Below the pieces are notes generated by a model. The model made no database searches, was not told the DNA's origin, and was given only the letters and a program-made list of their open reading frames with translations. A program made the position numbers and the translations under genes. Of a stretch of DNA of 64,000 nt, positions 1 to 10,766 are shown piece by piece. Numbering within the stretch: the stretch's first letter is position 1; each line of letters starts with the position of its first letter. Origin of the DNA: Arma custos (taxonomy: Eukaryota > Arthropoda > Insecta > Hemiptera > Pentatomidae); assembly GCA_037127475.1 (NCBI GenBank), contig JBBAGI010000008.1, positions 930,001 through 994,000 of the forward strand, read 5' to 3'.

Positions 1-46
1 TCATCTCACTTGGACGTCCGTCTCCAGCACCAGTAGCCGCCCTTCC

Positions 47-925
47 TCATTTTTCACTATGCTCTTTCTCTAGAGCAGTAACTCGACTCCACTTCTTTAA
101 AGAATTGTTTGGTATCGTTGCTTCTTCTTGAGTTTTCGATACCTTCAACCTCATTGTAATGTAAGCTTTCCTTTTCTTCCCTTTCAACATCTTCTTTGCT
201 TCTCTTCTTGCTTCCTGGTAGTCTTTCTTGTTATTTCTTGTGCTCATACCCAGGTATTTTAATCTTTTCTCATATCGTTTTGTAATTGCCTCTTTACATT
301 CTCCATCAAACCATATATTTCGTGATGGTTTCTTTTCCATCTTGCAGTATTCGCTCGCGGTCCCCGTTATAATTTCTTTAATATGATTCCAATGTGCATT
401 CACTTCCCATCCATCTTCTACTACTGGTGTATTTCTGATTCCTCCCTCTATTCTTAGGGGAAAACATCTTTGTATTTTCTCATCTTTTATTGATTCCTTG
501 GACCGTTTGTTGACCTTAGGTTTGATCTTTCCGTTTTTGAAGGGAGACGTTTCGAGCATTATTTTCATGATAACGAGGAAGTGGCCGGAGTTGACATCCG
601 AGCCTCTAAAAGATCTCACATCCTGGATATTATTGAAGTGAGACTTATCCACAAGGATTTGATCAATTTGAGTAAAAGCGCCATTGGGGGAATGCCATGT
701 CTGCTTGTGTTTATCTTCGTGCGGGAATACTGCGCCCATAACTACTAGAGATTTCGATGTTAGGAAGTTGATCATTCTTTCTCCGTTGTCATTTGATTTG
801 TTATGGAGACTATTAATCCCAATTGTTGGTATGAACTCTGATTCTTTACCTACTTGGGCATTAAAATCTCCCATAACGATCTTCAAATCACCAGATGGGC
901 AACTTCTCACGATTCTGTCCAGATC
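47..925 (-). pseudogene. RTE-type LINE endonuclease fragment
   Basis: An open frame of 287 codons (910 down to 47) encodes the C-terminal half of an apurinic-type (APE) endonuclease plus linker, of the kind often annotated as craniofacial-development-protein-2-like in insects. GDFNAQVG near the start, TQIDQILV in the middle and a final NSGHFLV block are visible. The last block is SDH in active enzymes, so the catalytic Asp is Gly here. The N-terminal third (first Asn and Glu motifs) is missing because homology stops at AT-rich DNA near 925. There is no reverse transcriptase (RT) in the remaining 46 bp, so the element may continue outside the window. This is a dead fragment; the family call is firm and the exact clade less so. 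Confidence 0.8.
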
Positions 926-1332
926 TTATATTATATATTATTAATATTTTTATTTTTATTTTGAATCAAATCTTTTCTTTCCAAAAAAAAAAAATCAAAA
1001 TAATCAACATCAAAAGAACAATAAATAAAAAATAAATTATACAAGTTATTTCTTTTATTTTTTTATTTATGATTTTGAAATATGTTATTCTAACCCGATG
1101 GTCAAAATATAAGCATAAATTACTTGAAGATTAAATAAATAGATGGAATTCTCTTTAATTCAATTGTTGCTAAATTGAAGTAGCCTGATAAAAGGTTGAA
1201 TGGTAATTGCTTAATTACATTTCATATTTTTATAAAGATGTATAATAATTTCTCAAAACGAATTTGCTGGATTTATATTCCTTAAAAAAAAGTTTTATGT
1301 TTTAACAAAAATAGGTATAACTGATTATGTAA
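926..1332. other. AT-rich spacer, no gene seen
   Basis: Low-complexity A/T sequence with short poly-A and poly-T runs. No ORF, splice pattern or repeat was recognised. Confidence 0.6.
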
Positions 1333-1625
1333 GCGAGTAGGGTGGATCAGTGGTAAAGCGATCAGTTGCCGTTCAAGAAGGTCCTAGGTTCAAATCCCAC
1401 TCGCTGTCAGAATTTTATTTAATCTTTTAGCGGCTGGATATAAATCCTAAGGGATCTAGCACCCTCCTGGGGCTCACTCAGCTTCTTTTCAGTTGGTACC
1501 GCGGTTGAGCGTGATTTATAACAGATACACAACCGCTGCCTCTATCACGTACTAAGCCAAAATCCTTCCATAGGTTGTAGTGGTACAAGTTTTTTATTAT
1601 AATAATTTATTATTCAAATGGATCT
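1333..1625 (+). mobile_element. tRNA-headed SINE
   Basis: The first 72 bases (1333-1404) look like a tRNA gene. GCGAGT at the start pairs with ACTCGC at the end as an acceptor stem. There is an A box, TGGATCAGTGG, at 1343-1353 and a near-consensus B box, GGTTCAAATCC, at 1387-1397. About 220 bp of non-tRNA body follow and end in AGTGGTACAAG plus a T/A-rich tail. The sixth base pair is followed by a mismatch and there is no clean anticodon arm, so this is better read as a SINE head than a working tRNA. The 3' limit is estimated. Confidence 0.6.
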
Positions 1626-2250
1626 ATGACCTTATTTTTTATTCCGTTCTTTTCATAATGTGTGTCTCATATACTATTCATTAGGTATAATTATAGTATT
1701 TGAAAAGTAAATGGTGATTTAATTTTAGTCAATTTTTAAAGCAGTTATTTTTAACCAGTAAAAGCAACTGGTGTACCTAAAGCAAAAAAGACCCTAAATA
1801 AATAAAAATATTGCAACATTATATATTACTCAGCACTTTGTTATTTTATTTCAGATTTTATAGTAAACTTTCGTCGTCAAAGGATATGCATGAATTACTA
1901 AAAGACTCGACTCAAAAACATGTATGGCATTATCGAATCATAATAGAATGCCTAATGAAAAATAATTCCATTTTCGCAGAATAAATAAGTTATTAGGGAA
2001 AAGGCTGGTAGAGCATGAATAATCACACTGGATATCCAGATCAATCAGGTCATCAATTACTGTCCCTACCACAAATTTGTTACTGCACAAGCTCTCCATT
2101 TGTCTCCGTCACGGGCCAACTTCAAAACACTAAATAAATTATAAAACACAATACGAAGAGCCCTTAAGAAGTTACTCAACAAAGGCAAATATTTACTAAG
2201 AATGTGCTTTCACTATAAATATATATTTAAGAAATTTAATAGTATGCCAA
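1626..2250. other. Spacer, no gene seen
   Basis: AT-rich sequence with no coding frame, splice pattern or repeat that I recognise. Confidence 0.5.
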
Positions 2251-2611
2251 TGTGCTGATCACATAAATGTATTATTTATACTTTAGATACTATGTTTTCA
2301 TTTGATGTAATAGTGAGTTTATATTTAGAATTTTACGGATAGAAAATAAGCATTGGCAAATTGTACATTAACCTAGGATGTATATACTGTAGTATTTGCG
2401 AAGTTATACTGTAATTGGAATTTGATTGGCTCACGAAGCTAAGGAGAGGTAGGGAGGGGGGACGGCTTGCCTGTAGAGGTATACAATTTCGGACACTCTC
2501 ATTTCAACTGTTGCCTGGTGAACATCCCCTCTGCCTCTACTTCTCTCTCCAGACAAAGGCTTGTATCAGACATTGTATAATTATATGATTTATGAATAAG
2601 TAATTGCATCT

Positions 2612-2663
<52 letters not shown>

Positions 2664-2781
2664 GAGAATATATTTTAATTTGGGTCCCTATTTTTTTAAC
2701 TGGCCTTCTTTCTTCTCCTACTTTTCGGTCCACGAACCTTTTTGAGTATATTTAAAACATTCAGGGAGAAGGGTCATTACA
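2251..2781 (+). mobile_element. Diverged solo LTR (same family as the 13-18.6 kb LTR element)
   Basis: It starts TGTGCTGATCACAT, like the TGTGGTGATCTGTAT start of the LTRs at 13.0 and 18.2 kb (read on their coding strand). It shares the later blocks CTCTCTCCAG, GCTTGTATCAGACAT, TTTGGGTCCCT, TTCTCCTACTT and the terminal CAGGGAGAAGGGTCA. No gag-like sequence lies next to it, so it is a solo LTR or fragment. A (TA)n run has expanded inside it. No convincing target duplication was found. Confidence 0.65.
2617..2659. repeat. (TA)n microsatellite
   Basis: About 21 uninterrupted TA dinucleotides inside the solo LTR. Confidence 0.95.
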
Positions 2782-3233
2782 ATGTTACAATTAATTATAA
2801 TGTTATAATAACACAAATAAAAATAATTAATGATATAAAAAAAAACTTGTACCACTAGCCTGTGAGAGTCTCGGGATCAGTACATGGTAGAGACTGTACT
2901 GTTTCATGGACAACAATTGTGCAGGGAGGTGATTTGTATTCAGTCATGCGCAACCGCCAGATTTTCTCCCTTATTTGCTGTGTTCCCCTGGAAGGTCCTA
3001 GATCCTATATGATCCATCTCCAGCTACATACTAAATAAAAGTGTTGCCTGCCGCGGCAAAAAGGCTCTCCAGGTCCTATTCAGTAGTCTACTATATAGGT
3101 TATTTATCATAGCATTATCTATAACATTTCTCAGATTCTGTTAATACTAGTTTGTATTTCGATTTAACGTCACTTTACACTGCTACGGCTAATCGGAGCC
3201 ACTCCTGGGCCGCTCCTCTACGATGTAACGAGA
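2782..3233. other. Spacer, no gene seen
   Basis: No ORF. The start contains the reverse complement of AGTGGTACAAGTTTTTT, also present at the tail of the 1.33-kb SINE, so a SINE end on the minus strand is possible. Confidence 0.4.
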
Positions 3234-3947
3234 TGGCTACACGGCAAGGCGTACTGCTGAAAATATTCCTAACATTTTAATTCAAGATTTGTTAAGCTAA
3301 TAACAATGAAATAAAGATCATTCTTTTGCTATGATACTGGAGTACATTTAGATAAAAAAAGTACGAAATTTTCCTCATTTTTTAACTGGTTTTCTGATAA
3401 AATAGTCAATTTAAAACATGAAAATTAGTATAAACGAATATTGAGAAATAACAAAGAATCTTTACCGCATTGCGTTGAAGAGTCTTATATAGTTTCAATT
3501 ATTTATTTTTTGTTATTGATGACGGGAGAGCAGGGACAGAGTAGGTACAGAGATTTCATAGGGCTAAACTGATTGCATTAGCAGGCAGACATTCTTGCTA
3601 CTGGATGTGCGAGTGGTTTCATAGGGCTACACTCATTGCATTAGTATGGAGCTGCTACTGGATTCAGTGAAGCGAACCATCCACTATAAAAAATGGGTAA
3701 CGAAACCACAGGCAGAACCTCATGGGTGGTTTGGAATCCTGCCTATCTCATAGGTAATTATTTTTTTCTTCTTTTACTTCCTCCAAGTTCCTTTCTGTTT
3801 CGAGTTTTTCTACCCGAGGATCTGCATTTTTCTCTGTCCCTCCCAATCTTTGTCATCCCCTGGAGTCTTCCCAATAATCAATCGATTCACTTGCTGTTCT
3901 TCTCTTACATATTTATTTTATATATTCCTTAATATGATTAACATGTA
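3234..3947 (+). repeat. Promoter/first-exon-like repeat module, copy 1
   Basis: The same sequence lies inverted at 7206-7931 and 11,486-11,950. It has two imperfect tandem blocks (TTCATAGGGCTA ... GCTACTGGAT, 3560-3670), then CACTATAAAAA, and within a few bases an ATG (3693) opening a frame that begins MGNETTGRTSWVVWNPAYLI. That conserved peptide ends at a GT that is a strong splice donor in the 11.5-kb copy. The longer 79-codon frame past that point is hydrophobic and probably intronic. Together this resembles a TATA box, start codon and exon 1. The parent gene or TE is unknown. Confidence 0.6.
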
Positions 3948-4860
3948 TAAGTGTTAATTTTATTTTCCATCTTTTAACTAGGATTTCTTATTTTAGGTTG
4001 TAATGCTTAGGATTAAGTCGAATAGGGCTTTAATATCTATTTGCTAGGAGAGGTGGGGGTACTATTTCCCAATTTTAAATGTAGTCGACCCTGGTCACTC
4101 TTTTTTCTATTAGCAGTTGCTGCATTCCTTAGTCTGATTCTAAAATAGTAATCATTTCACTTAGCTATTCTAATTGTCAGGATTTTCAGTCATCCTAAAT
4201 ATAAGGGTAATACTAGTCTGAGTTGGCCAGAATTTACCTCTCAATCTGTCCAACTTTGTCTAGTATTCCTCTTGTATCCGAGATGGCCAGTATTTCAAAT
4301 AATGCCGTTTTTTTTTTTTTTTTGTTAACATATATAGGTGTTAATTTGATTCTCCATCGTTTAAATAGGATTTCATAATTTATGTTCGAATCCTTAGGAT
4401 TAAGTCGAATAGGGTCTTAATATCTATTTGCTAGGGGAGGTGGGGGTACTATTTCCCAATTTTTAGAATATAGTCAGCCCTGGTCACTCTTCATTTTTAA
4501 GAGATTTCAAATATCTTAAGTAAAAGGGTAATACTATGTCTATTTTTTTTATTGGCGTAGGGATGTGGTATACTAGGATTTTCACTCATCTTAAATAGAA
4601 GGGTAATTCTAGCCTCAGTTATGTTTATAGTATTCCTCTTGTATCTGATATGGTAATTATTCCGAATAGTGCATCTTTTTTTTTCTTATTGTTTTGGTTA
4701 CTTTTAGTTGGTTGTAATTTAGTTCTCTATTTCTCCATTAGGTTTAGTTATTTCTTATTGTAATCCTTTGAGTCAAGTTGGATAGGCCCTTAAACTTCAT
4801 TTGCGAAGGGAGGTTAGGTTATCATCTTCTAATTTTTAGAATATAGTATATTGAAGTTAG
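3942..4860 (+). repeat. Three degenerate tandem copies of a ~380-bp unit
   Basis: Units start near 3942, 4327 and 4696. Shared blocks are GGATTAAGTCGAATAGGG, TATCTATTTGCTAGG, GGTGGGGGTACTATTTCCCA and a CCTGGTCACTCTT tail. The third unit is the most diverged. No coding frame is present. It follows the exon-like module directly and may be its intron. Confidence 0.7.
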
Positions 4861-5128
4861 GTTAGAAAAATATAAAATAAACACAGCAGAGTATCATAAT
4901 AACGAGAACACTTTAATAACATCTGAATCAGTACATGGTGTTTGGCTAAACTGACGCTACTAGGAAATGTGTAACTGACAAACATGGCGTCCCCTAGAGT
5001 ATACAAAAAGCCGTTGTCCAGGACAACCTAAATGTATATCAATATGGAATACACACTTGCAGTTAGAATAAATCTTTTAATGAACAATATTAAATAATTA
5101 CAATTAGAGTAAGATAATATGTTTAACA
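4861..5128 (-). mobile_element. Copia 3' LTR
   Basis: Read on the minus strand, a purine tract TAATGAGGGAGAG is followed at once by TGTTAAACATATTATC, and the sequence runs about 268 bp to a TCTAAC end. It lies just after the RNase H frame, as a Copia 3' LTR should. The expected final CA is not clean. No matching 5' LTR exists in the window. Confidence 0.7.
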
Positions 5129-5765
5129 CTCTCCCTCATTAAAAAGAGTCTGACACTTAAGCCCAACTTCTTCTAAAAAAGTTTTTAATCTTGGTCCATG
5201 GAGCGGTTTGGTTAGGAAGTCAGTCAACTGTTTTTCAGTTGCGATGGGCTTGATTTCCAGTATTCCTTCTTGAACAACCTCACGGACAAAAAAGTGGCGA
5301 ATTCTTATATGTTTCGTTCTTCGATGAAATTCTGGATTTTTAGCTAGCTTAATAGCTGCTTCATTGTCAACATACATAGCAGGAATTTGAAGATTACTTT
5401 GGGGAAGAAATTCTCCAAATAACCGCTTCAACCAAACTATTTCTTTTGCAGCTTCACTTGCTGCTATAAGTTCTGCTTCAGTCATAGAGAGCGCTACACA
5501 AGATTGTCTTTGACTAGTCCATGATATAGGACCCCCAGCAAACATGCAGATGATTCCAGTTGTTGATCTTCCAGTGTCTAAATCACCACCAAGATCTGCA
5601 TTACTGTATCCCACGATTTGGTTCGAGCCTTTACAACTATAGAAAAGTCCTATATCCTCAGTTCCCTTAATATATCTGAATATTCTCTTTACTTTAATAA
5701 CATCTTGTGCTAAAGGCTTTTCTAATGATCTTGACACAACGCTTACTGCATAGGCTATGTCTGGC
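5123..5765 (-). pseudogene. Copia polyprotein: RNase H and end of RT
   Basis: The frame encodes the tail of a Ty1/copia RT followed by RNase H. EAELIAASEAAKEIVWL, DNEAAIKLAKNP and RTKHIRIRHFF are typical. It ends beside the purine tract and LTR, as expected for the end of copia pol. It was once continuous with the RT frame upstream (5766-6368); near 5765 a small indel shifts the frame and creates a stop. Integrase and gag are absent. Confidence 0.9.
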
Positions 5766-6371
5766 CTAGTTAACAGTCAGATACATTAGAACTCCAACAG
5801 CCTCTCTGTAAGGGAACTTAATAGATTCTTCTTTCGTTTCAGTATTCTCCGGTTTATTCAAAATTGGAGTAGAAACAGCCCTACAATCTTGCATATTAAA
5901 CCTTTTGAGAACCTTCGAATGTCTGCCATGCAATGCCTTCTGGTCAACTCTGATGTCATCTTTCTCTTGAGTAATCTCCAATCCAAGGTAATATCCGAGA
6001 GTCTTACTTTGCACTTTAAACTCAGAGGTCAAATTTGAGAAAAATTCGGTAAGCATTTCTTTGCATGTGGACGCGACCAATCCATCATCCACATAGAGTG
6101 CCACAATTAGTTGGTCAGTATTTCTCTTCAGAATGAATATGCAAGGGTCTGCGTGGCTCTGTACAAACTTTAATCTATTCATAAAATTCCAGAATCTCTG
6201 GAACCAACATCTGGCTGCCTGTTTTAAGCCATAAAGTCCTTTTATGAGCTTACAAACCTTATCAGTACCATCACTAAACCCTTCAGGTTGCTTCATGAAA
6301 ATGTCTTCATTTATATCTAATTCGCCATATAGAAATGCCGTTGAGACATCAAATTGTGCAAGACTCATTCA
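5766..6371 (-). pseudogene. Copia reverse transcriptase (5'-truncated)
   Basis: This 200-codon frame is the core of a copia RT. It has FDVSTAFLYGEL, the palm motif GLYGLKQAARCW and the catalytic ALYVDDGLVAS, so the active-site residues are intact. It starts abruptly at about 6371, where unrelated RTE-associated sequence begins, so gag, protease and integrase are lost. A frameshift separates it from RNase H. Confidence 0.92.
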
Positions 6372-7205
6372 GTTAATGTGTGGAAATGTGAAGGAGGGTG
6401 GATGAGAATTAATCTCACTGCCCCTCGATTTCGGATTTATCGTTAGTCCTGTAAATTTATGAAATGAACGAAATAATCTTCCTATAACCGCGAATATAAT
6501 TAATCTTGATAAAACATTTCATGGCTACTGTAGAATACGCCTGATGTAAAAAAGAATACAAATCCTAAAGCTAATAATATTTATGCTGATAAATTCTCAA
6601 ACTCTGTTGTTTTGTCCTTGCAATAATTTTTCCAGGCCACTTTCTTTTGCTTAACCAGATCTTTTATTTCATCGCTCCACCATGCAGTACGTTTACCCTT
6701 TGTGGATATACTCTTGACTCCGCATACCGACGTAGCCGATTCCAGAATACTTACCTTAATATCTTTCCAGACATCGTCCAAACTAGCCTCCGCACCCAAT
6801 TCCTGAAAATTTCTTTTTAGTTCATCTTCATACCGCTGCATTATCTGAGGGTCCTGAAGCTTTTTTACTTATATCCCATTGTACGCCTTAGGTATCGTCT
6901 TGCGTTGCTTAAGTATCCTGGTGTCAGCAATCAGTATCATATGGTCACTACCTATTTACTCTCCTCTAATAACCTTCACATCTGTGAAAAACCTCCTGTT
7001 GCCCGCCTATATATAAAAAAGTCAATAGCGCTATTTGCTTCGTTCAGCGACTGAGAAGGCAGTTCTGTGTACCGACTTGTGGAGAAAATATGAATTCCAG
7101 ATAAGCATGTGGTTGTTCACACAGAACTCGATCAGTCGTTGACCGCTATCATTCTTCACTCTCTCGCCCCCAAGCGGACCCATCTCTCAATATGCTTTTG
7201 CGTGA
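6372..7205 (-). pseudogene. RTE-type endonuclease fragment, copy A
   Basis: The minus strand encodes the C-terminal part of a LINE endonuclease in several broken frames. An IGSDHMIL block lies near 6950, followed by an 86-codon linker frame at 6841-6581 rich in Lys and Glu. The non-coding tail to 6372 (ACTGCCCCTCGATTTCGG and on) is shared with 8221-8334. A second copy at 10,769-11,495 is about 90% or more similar by eye. On the minus strand it is preceded by the promoter/exon module. Confidence 0.7.
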
Positions 7206-7931
7206 TCATTGCCTGCCCTTAATCATATTAAGGAATAAAATAAATATGTAAGAGAAGAACAGCAAGTGAATCGATTGATTATTATTGAGAAGACTCCAGG
7301 GGATGACAAAGATTGGGAGGGACAGAGAAAAATGCAGATCCTCGGGTAGAAAAACTCGAAACAGAAAGGAACTTGGAGGAAGTAAAAGAAGAAAAAAATA
7401 ATTACCTATGAGATAGGCAGGATTCCAAACCACCCATGAGGTTCTGCCTGTGGTTTCGTTACCCATTTTTTATAGTGGATGGTTCGCTTCACTGAATCCA
7501 GTAGCAGCTCCATACTAATGCAATCAGTGTAGCCCTATGAAACCACTCGCTTCGCTGAATCCAGTAGCAAGAATGTCTGCCTGCTAATGCAGTCAGTTTA
7601 GCCCTATGAAATCTCTGTACCTTCAGTCTCTGCTCTCCCGTCATCAATAATAAAAAAATAAATAATTGAAACTCTATAACACTCTTCAACGCAATACGGT
7701 AAAGATTCTTTGTTATTTCTCAAAATTCGTTTATACTAATTTTCATATTTTAAATTGACTATTCCATCAGAAAACCAGTTAAAAAATGAGGAAAAATTTC
7801 GTACTTTTTTTATCGAAATGAACTATATTATCATAGCAACAGAATAATCTTTATTTCATGATTATTCGCTTAACAAATTTTGAAATAAAATGTTAGGAAT
7901 ATTTTCAGCAGTACGCCTTGCCGTGTAGCCA
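7206..7931 (-). repeat. Promoter/first-exon-like module, copy 2
   Basis: Inverted copy of 3234-3947 with the same tandem blocks, TATAAAA and MGNETTG start (7466 downwards). The donor-like site reads GTAATT as in copy 1. Its distal side joins the RTE fragment at TATGATTAA, where copy 1 instead continues into the 380-bp tandem units. Confidence 0.65.
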
Positions 7932-8220
7932 ACTATGCTGCTATGGCTACACGGACGATGCTATTGAGGAATTCCAAACTTATGTCAATATAGGTGTAGT
8001 TTATTTTTAACGAGTACCTGACGCCGCTCAGACTCAGTACCACCATTTTAAGTCCTATACGAAGATGACATATCCTAGGATTTAAAAAAAAATATCCTAG
8101 GGTTTCCTGAAGGGATGCTAACCCACGATCTTGTGCATAGTTGGTTGTTATAACTTGGATACCACCAAGACATCCCTGCTGACCCATACAAGGTTTTCTT
8201 GATCTGATGATATAGGATGT
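7932..8220. other. Spacer between the duplicated RTE copies
   Basis: Contains a second short CTATGGCTACACGGAC, like the outer end of the module. No convincing gene. Confidence 0.4.
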
Positions 8221-8334
8221 TCATGTATGGAAGTGTGAAGGGGGGTGGGTGAGGGTTAATCTCACTGCCCCTCGATTTCGGATTTATCGTTAGTCCTGTA
8301 AATTTCTGAAATGAACGATTAAATCTTCCAGGTA
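8221..8334 (-). repeat. Tail of RTE-fragment copy B, split by the pogo insertion
   Basis: Matches 6372-6480 closely, up to the TA at 8333-8334 where the transposon starts. The rest of copy B resumes at 10,767. Confidence 0.75.
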
Positions 8335-8662
8335 GCGGTGCCAGTAGATGGCCATTTAATGCAGTAGTTTTTGTTTTTAAACACTGTCTGTGTTGTTAAT
8401 CGGTATATGCACTCGGTGAAGGCGTTTTGCGATAACTTAAACTCGAATTTATTAAGATCAATCAGCAGATTACTCCAGTTTAAAAAATTCAAGCAGAAAA
8501 AAAAAATAAAAATACGAATCTAGTAGATGGCCACTTGAGATAAGTGAAAAATTAGTAGATGGCCACTTTCTCACTAGTAGTTGCCCACCCAGTTTCAATG
8601 CTATATTCTGTGTTCTAAATAAAAATAAGCCTTATAGAATGCTTCATAAGAAATTCATTTAA

Positions 8663-9279
8663 TTATTTTAAATAAGTATAGTCTTGAAAGTGTTTCATTT
8701 TAGGCACATTAAAGAGGTCTCGTGTTTTGCTTGTTTTCTGAGGCTCCTTTATGGTAGTGATGACGTTTTTCCACTCGTATTCATAAACGTCGGGCCGAAC
8801 TGGCCATTTCCATAGCCTCCCCACTCTCGCCATGGCAGAAATTGAAGCGACCAACGGAAGCGCCGTAAGAACTTTGCCGGAATAGAACCTGCTGTCATAA
8901 CGAACGATGACGAATTCGCCGTTCACTTTTTTCGGAGGGATAAGTTTGCTGTCACTATCATCCTCATCCGTTTCTTCATCGTCAATGTCGCTTTCTGCCG
9001 ATGAGACTTTAACACTTGAGTCAGAAGAATCAGAAGAATAACACAGCTTTCTTCTGTTTTTTTTGGCTTGGGTGTCTTGAGACTTGCGGCGCTTTCGATC
9101 TTCTCTTTCCAATTTCTTCTGTTCCATCAGTGCATCTTTTTCCGCCTTCTTCCGTTTCCTTTCCTTGGCTCGCTCTAACTTCTGCTTTGCGAGATTCTCC
9201 TTCTTTTCCATTTTCCGTTTCAAGTAGATCACATAATCTTCTCCAAAAGCTACGGTGGGCAATTTTTCAATTATCCATC
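8663..9279 (-). pseudogene. C-terminal tail of pogo-like transposase (inverted relative to DDE)
   Basis: About 199 codons: a highly charged coiled-coil-like segment (many Lys, Glu and Arg; first about 65 residues), then an acidic Ser/Asp stretch, then a domain with VNGEFVIVRYDSRFYSGKV and WKWPVRPDVYEY. Such tails close the transposases of many insect Tigger/jerky-like elements. It opens at a non-ATG codon and is open upstream to a TGA at about 9279, so it is the tail of a longer protein. The catalytic domain lies next door on the opposite strand. Confidence 0.6.
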
Positions 9280-10021
9280 AGGGTGGGGACTGGGAAAAAC
9301 CGACTCGGGTTGGATGACTTGCGAAGCTTTTTTTGAGTTTATAGCTGACATATTCTTCCCTTGGCTATCCTCTCAAACCCTCATGTTACCTGTCATACTC
9401 TTCGTAGATGGACACAAATCGCATTTGTCTTACCAATGCAGCCAGTTCTGTGATGAGAAAGGCATCGTACTTATACCACTCTTTCCAAATGCTACTCATT
9501 TGCTGCAACCACTTGACGTGGCCGTTTTTAAACCTTTAAAGGTGGCTTGGAGGAAGCGAGTGCACATGTGGCGGATTGAAAAAATTCAAAGCGAGGAGGG
9601 GCACGCTTTAAAGAAGAAATACTTCGCCAAATTACTTAAGGAGGTGATGGAAGAAAGCTTAACCCCTTCCATACTAGTGAATGGTTTCCGCAAATGTGGC
9701 CTTGTTCCCTGGAACCCCGAAGCAGTTACGATCCCTGGGAAAGCTATTGAGAAGAAGGACAACACTGAAAGAATTTCGTTCTTAAAGAGAGGCTTACATT
9801 TTCTAAATGAATCAATAGCTGCTGACACCTTGATTGCATTTCAATCTACAATTGGTGATTGGTCCGGTGACACCACTGATAAGTCATTGTTCAATTTATG
9901 GCACAGTACCAAAACTGAAGTAGAAGCCCTCCAAAAGGAAGATAGTGATCTAACGCACGAGGATCGACAGCATCTCCACTTACAGCTGACTTCAACTTTC
10001 CAGCATCGATTTCTGACTTAG
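9262..10021 (+). pseudogene. Pogo-like transposase, DDE_1 catalytic domain (N-truncated)
   Basis: The first ATG is at 9314, but the frame is open further upstream (a GWGLGKTDSGWMT stretch just before and across it). FVDGHKSHLS (Asp at residue 32) and PNATHLLQPLDVAVFKPLK (Asp at residue 68) are the second and third acidic motifs of the pogo-type DDE_1 fold. The first Asp and the CENP-B/HTH domain are missing, so it cannot be active. It ends in a stop at 10,019, but a frameshift near 9980 leads into the next frame, which carries the natural continuation. Confidence 0.85.
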
Positions 10022-10341
10022 CAACTGTGAACATGGAGCTTGTACATGAACTGCCAGGACCATCATCTAGCACAGCTGACTTCAACATTCCAGCACCGAT
10101 TTCCGACTTAGTCACTGCGGACATGGAACTTGTACATCAACTACCAGGTCCATCATCTAGCACGGCTGACTTCAACTTTCCAGCACCGATTTATGACTTA
10201 GCAACTGCGGACATGGAACTTGTACATGAACTACCAGGACCCTCATCTACTAGCACTGTGCCTAGTCCCTTTAAAAAGCACTTTTTTTATGTACCGACGG
10301 AAGTGAGCAAGGATACAAAAAGAAAGTGGCCTTATCAATAA
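9975..10341 (+). pseudogene. Pogo-like transposase linker with 30-residue tandem repeats
   Basis: This is the frame-shifted continuation of the DDE domain. It consists of copies of a 90-bp unit beginning at ATGs 10,033, 10,123 and 10,213 (peptide core ELVHELPGPSSSTADF). It then ends in a FKKHFFYV block and a Lys-rich end typical of the region just before the charged C-terminal tail. That tail is found instead at 8663-9279 on the other strand. Confidence 0.75.
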
Positions 10342-10766
10342 TTGATAATTGATGGATAGCAGATGCTAGTAATGGGCCACCCCCACAAACCATAATGTAA
10401 ACAAAAATGCATTTTTAATTTTTAAAACAAATGTTGACTCGAACCCACTATAAATCCTAAAACCAAATTATCCAAACAAAATAACATGATTTGCCATCAA
10501 AATCTTTCGAATGATTGACCTCTTTGCTTAATAAATTACATAAGAAATTACCTTGTTTTATCTGACGACCACCGATTCAAAAGTCAAAATTCGCCATCTT
10601 GAATACCACGGCTACCAACATGACGGCGTCTATTTTGTTGTGTTCCCAGATGATCACACTAGCCTATAAGCTAACAATGCGTAAAAAATCTTAAATAAAA
10701 CTCTTGTTATAAGCATTTTTAGGAAAAGTGACCAACTACTGATGCATGGCCATCTACTAGCACCGC
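10342..10766. other. Right subterminal part of the pogo element
   Basis: Non-coding, ending in the right TIR at 10,746-10,766 (ATGGCCATCTACTAGCACCGC). Confidence 0.8.

Larger units (their letters stand above)
8335..10766. mobile_element. Pogo/Tigger-like DNA transposon, 2,432 bp
   Basis: TIRs of 21 bp (GCGGTGCCAGTAGATGGCCAT at the left, one mismatch from the reverse complement of the right end at 10,746-10,766) are flanked by TA on both sides (8333-8334 and 10,767-10,768). The related unoccupied sequence at about 6470 has a single TA at this place, so the limits are supported by an empty site. TAGTAGATGGCCA is repeated near the left end (about 8521 and 8553), suggesting transposase-binding sites. 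It carries DDE_1-type transposase coding in two opposed pieces and is missing the N-terminal DNA-binding part. Confidence 0.9.

Noticed and set aside
684..944. 86-codon plus ORF opposite the RTE endonuclease
   Set aside because: Shadow frame of the LINE coding on the other strand; no motif of its own.
3693..3932. 79-codon plus ORF as a membrane protein
   Set aside because: Only the first 20 residues are stable between copies. The hydrophobic rest starts at a splice donor and is probably intron.
9586..9828. Minus ORFs opposite the DDE domain
   Set aside because: Shadow frames of the pogo transposase.
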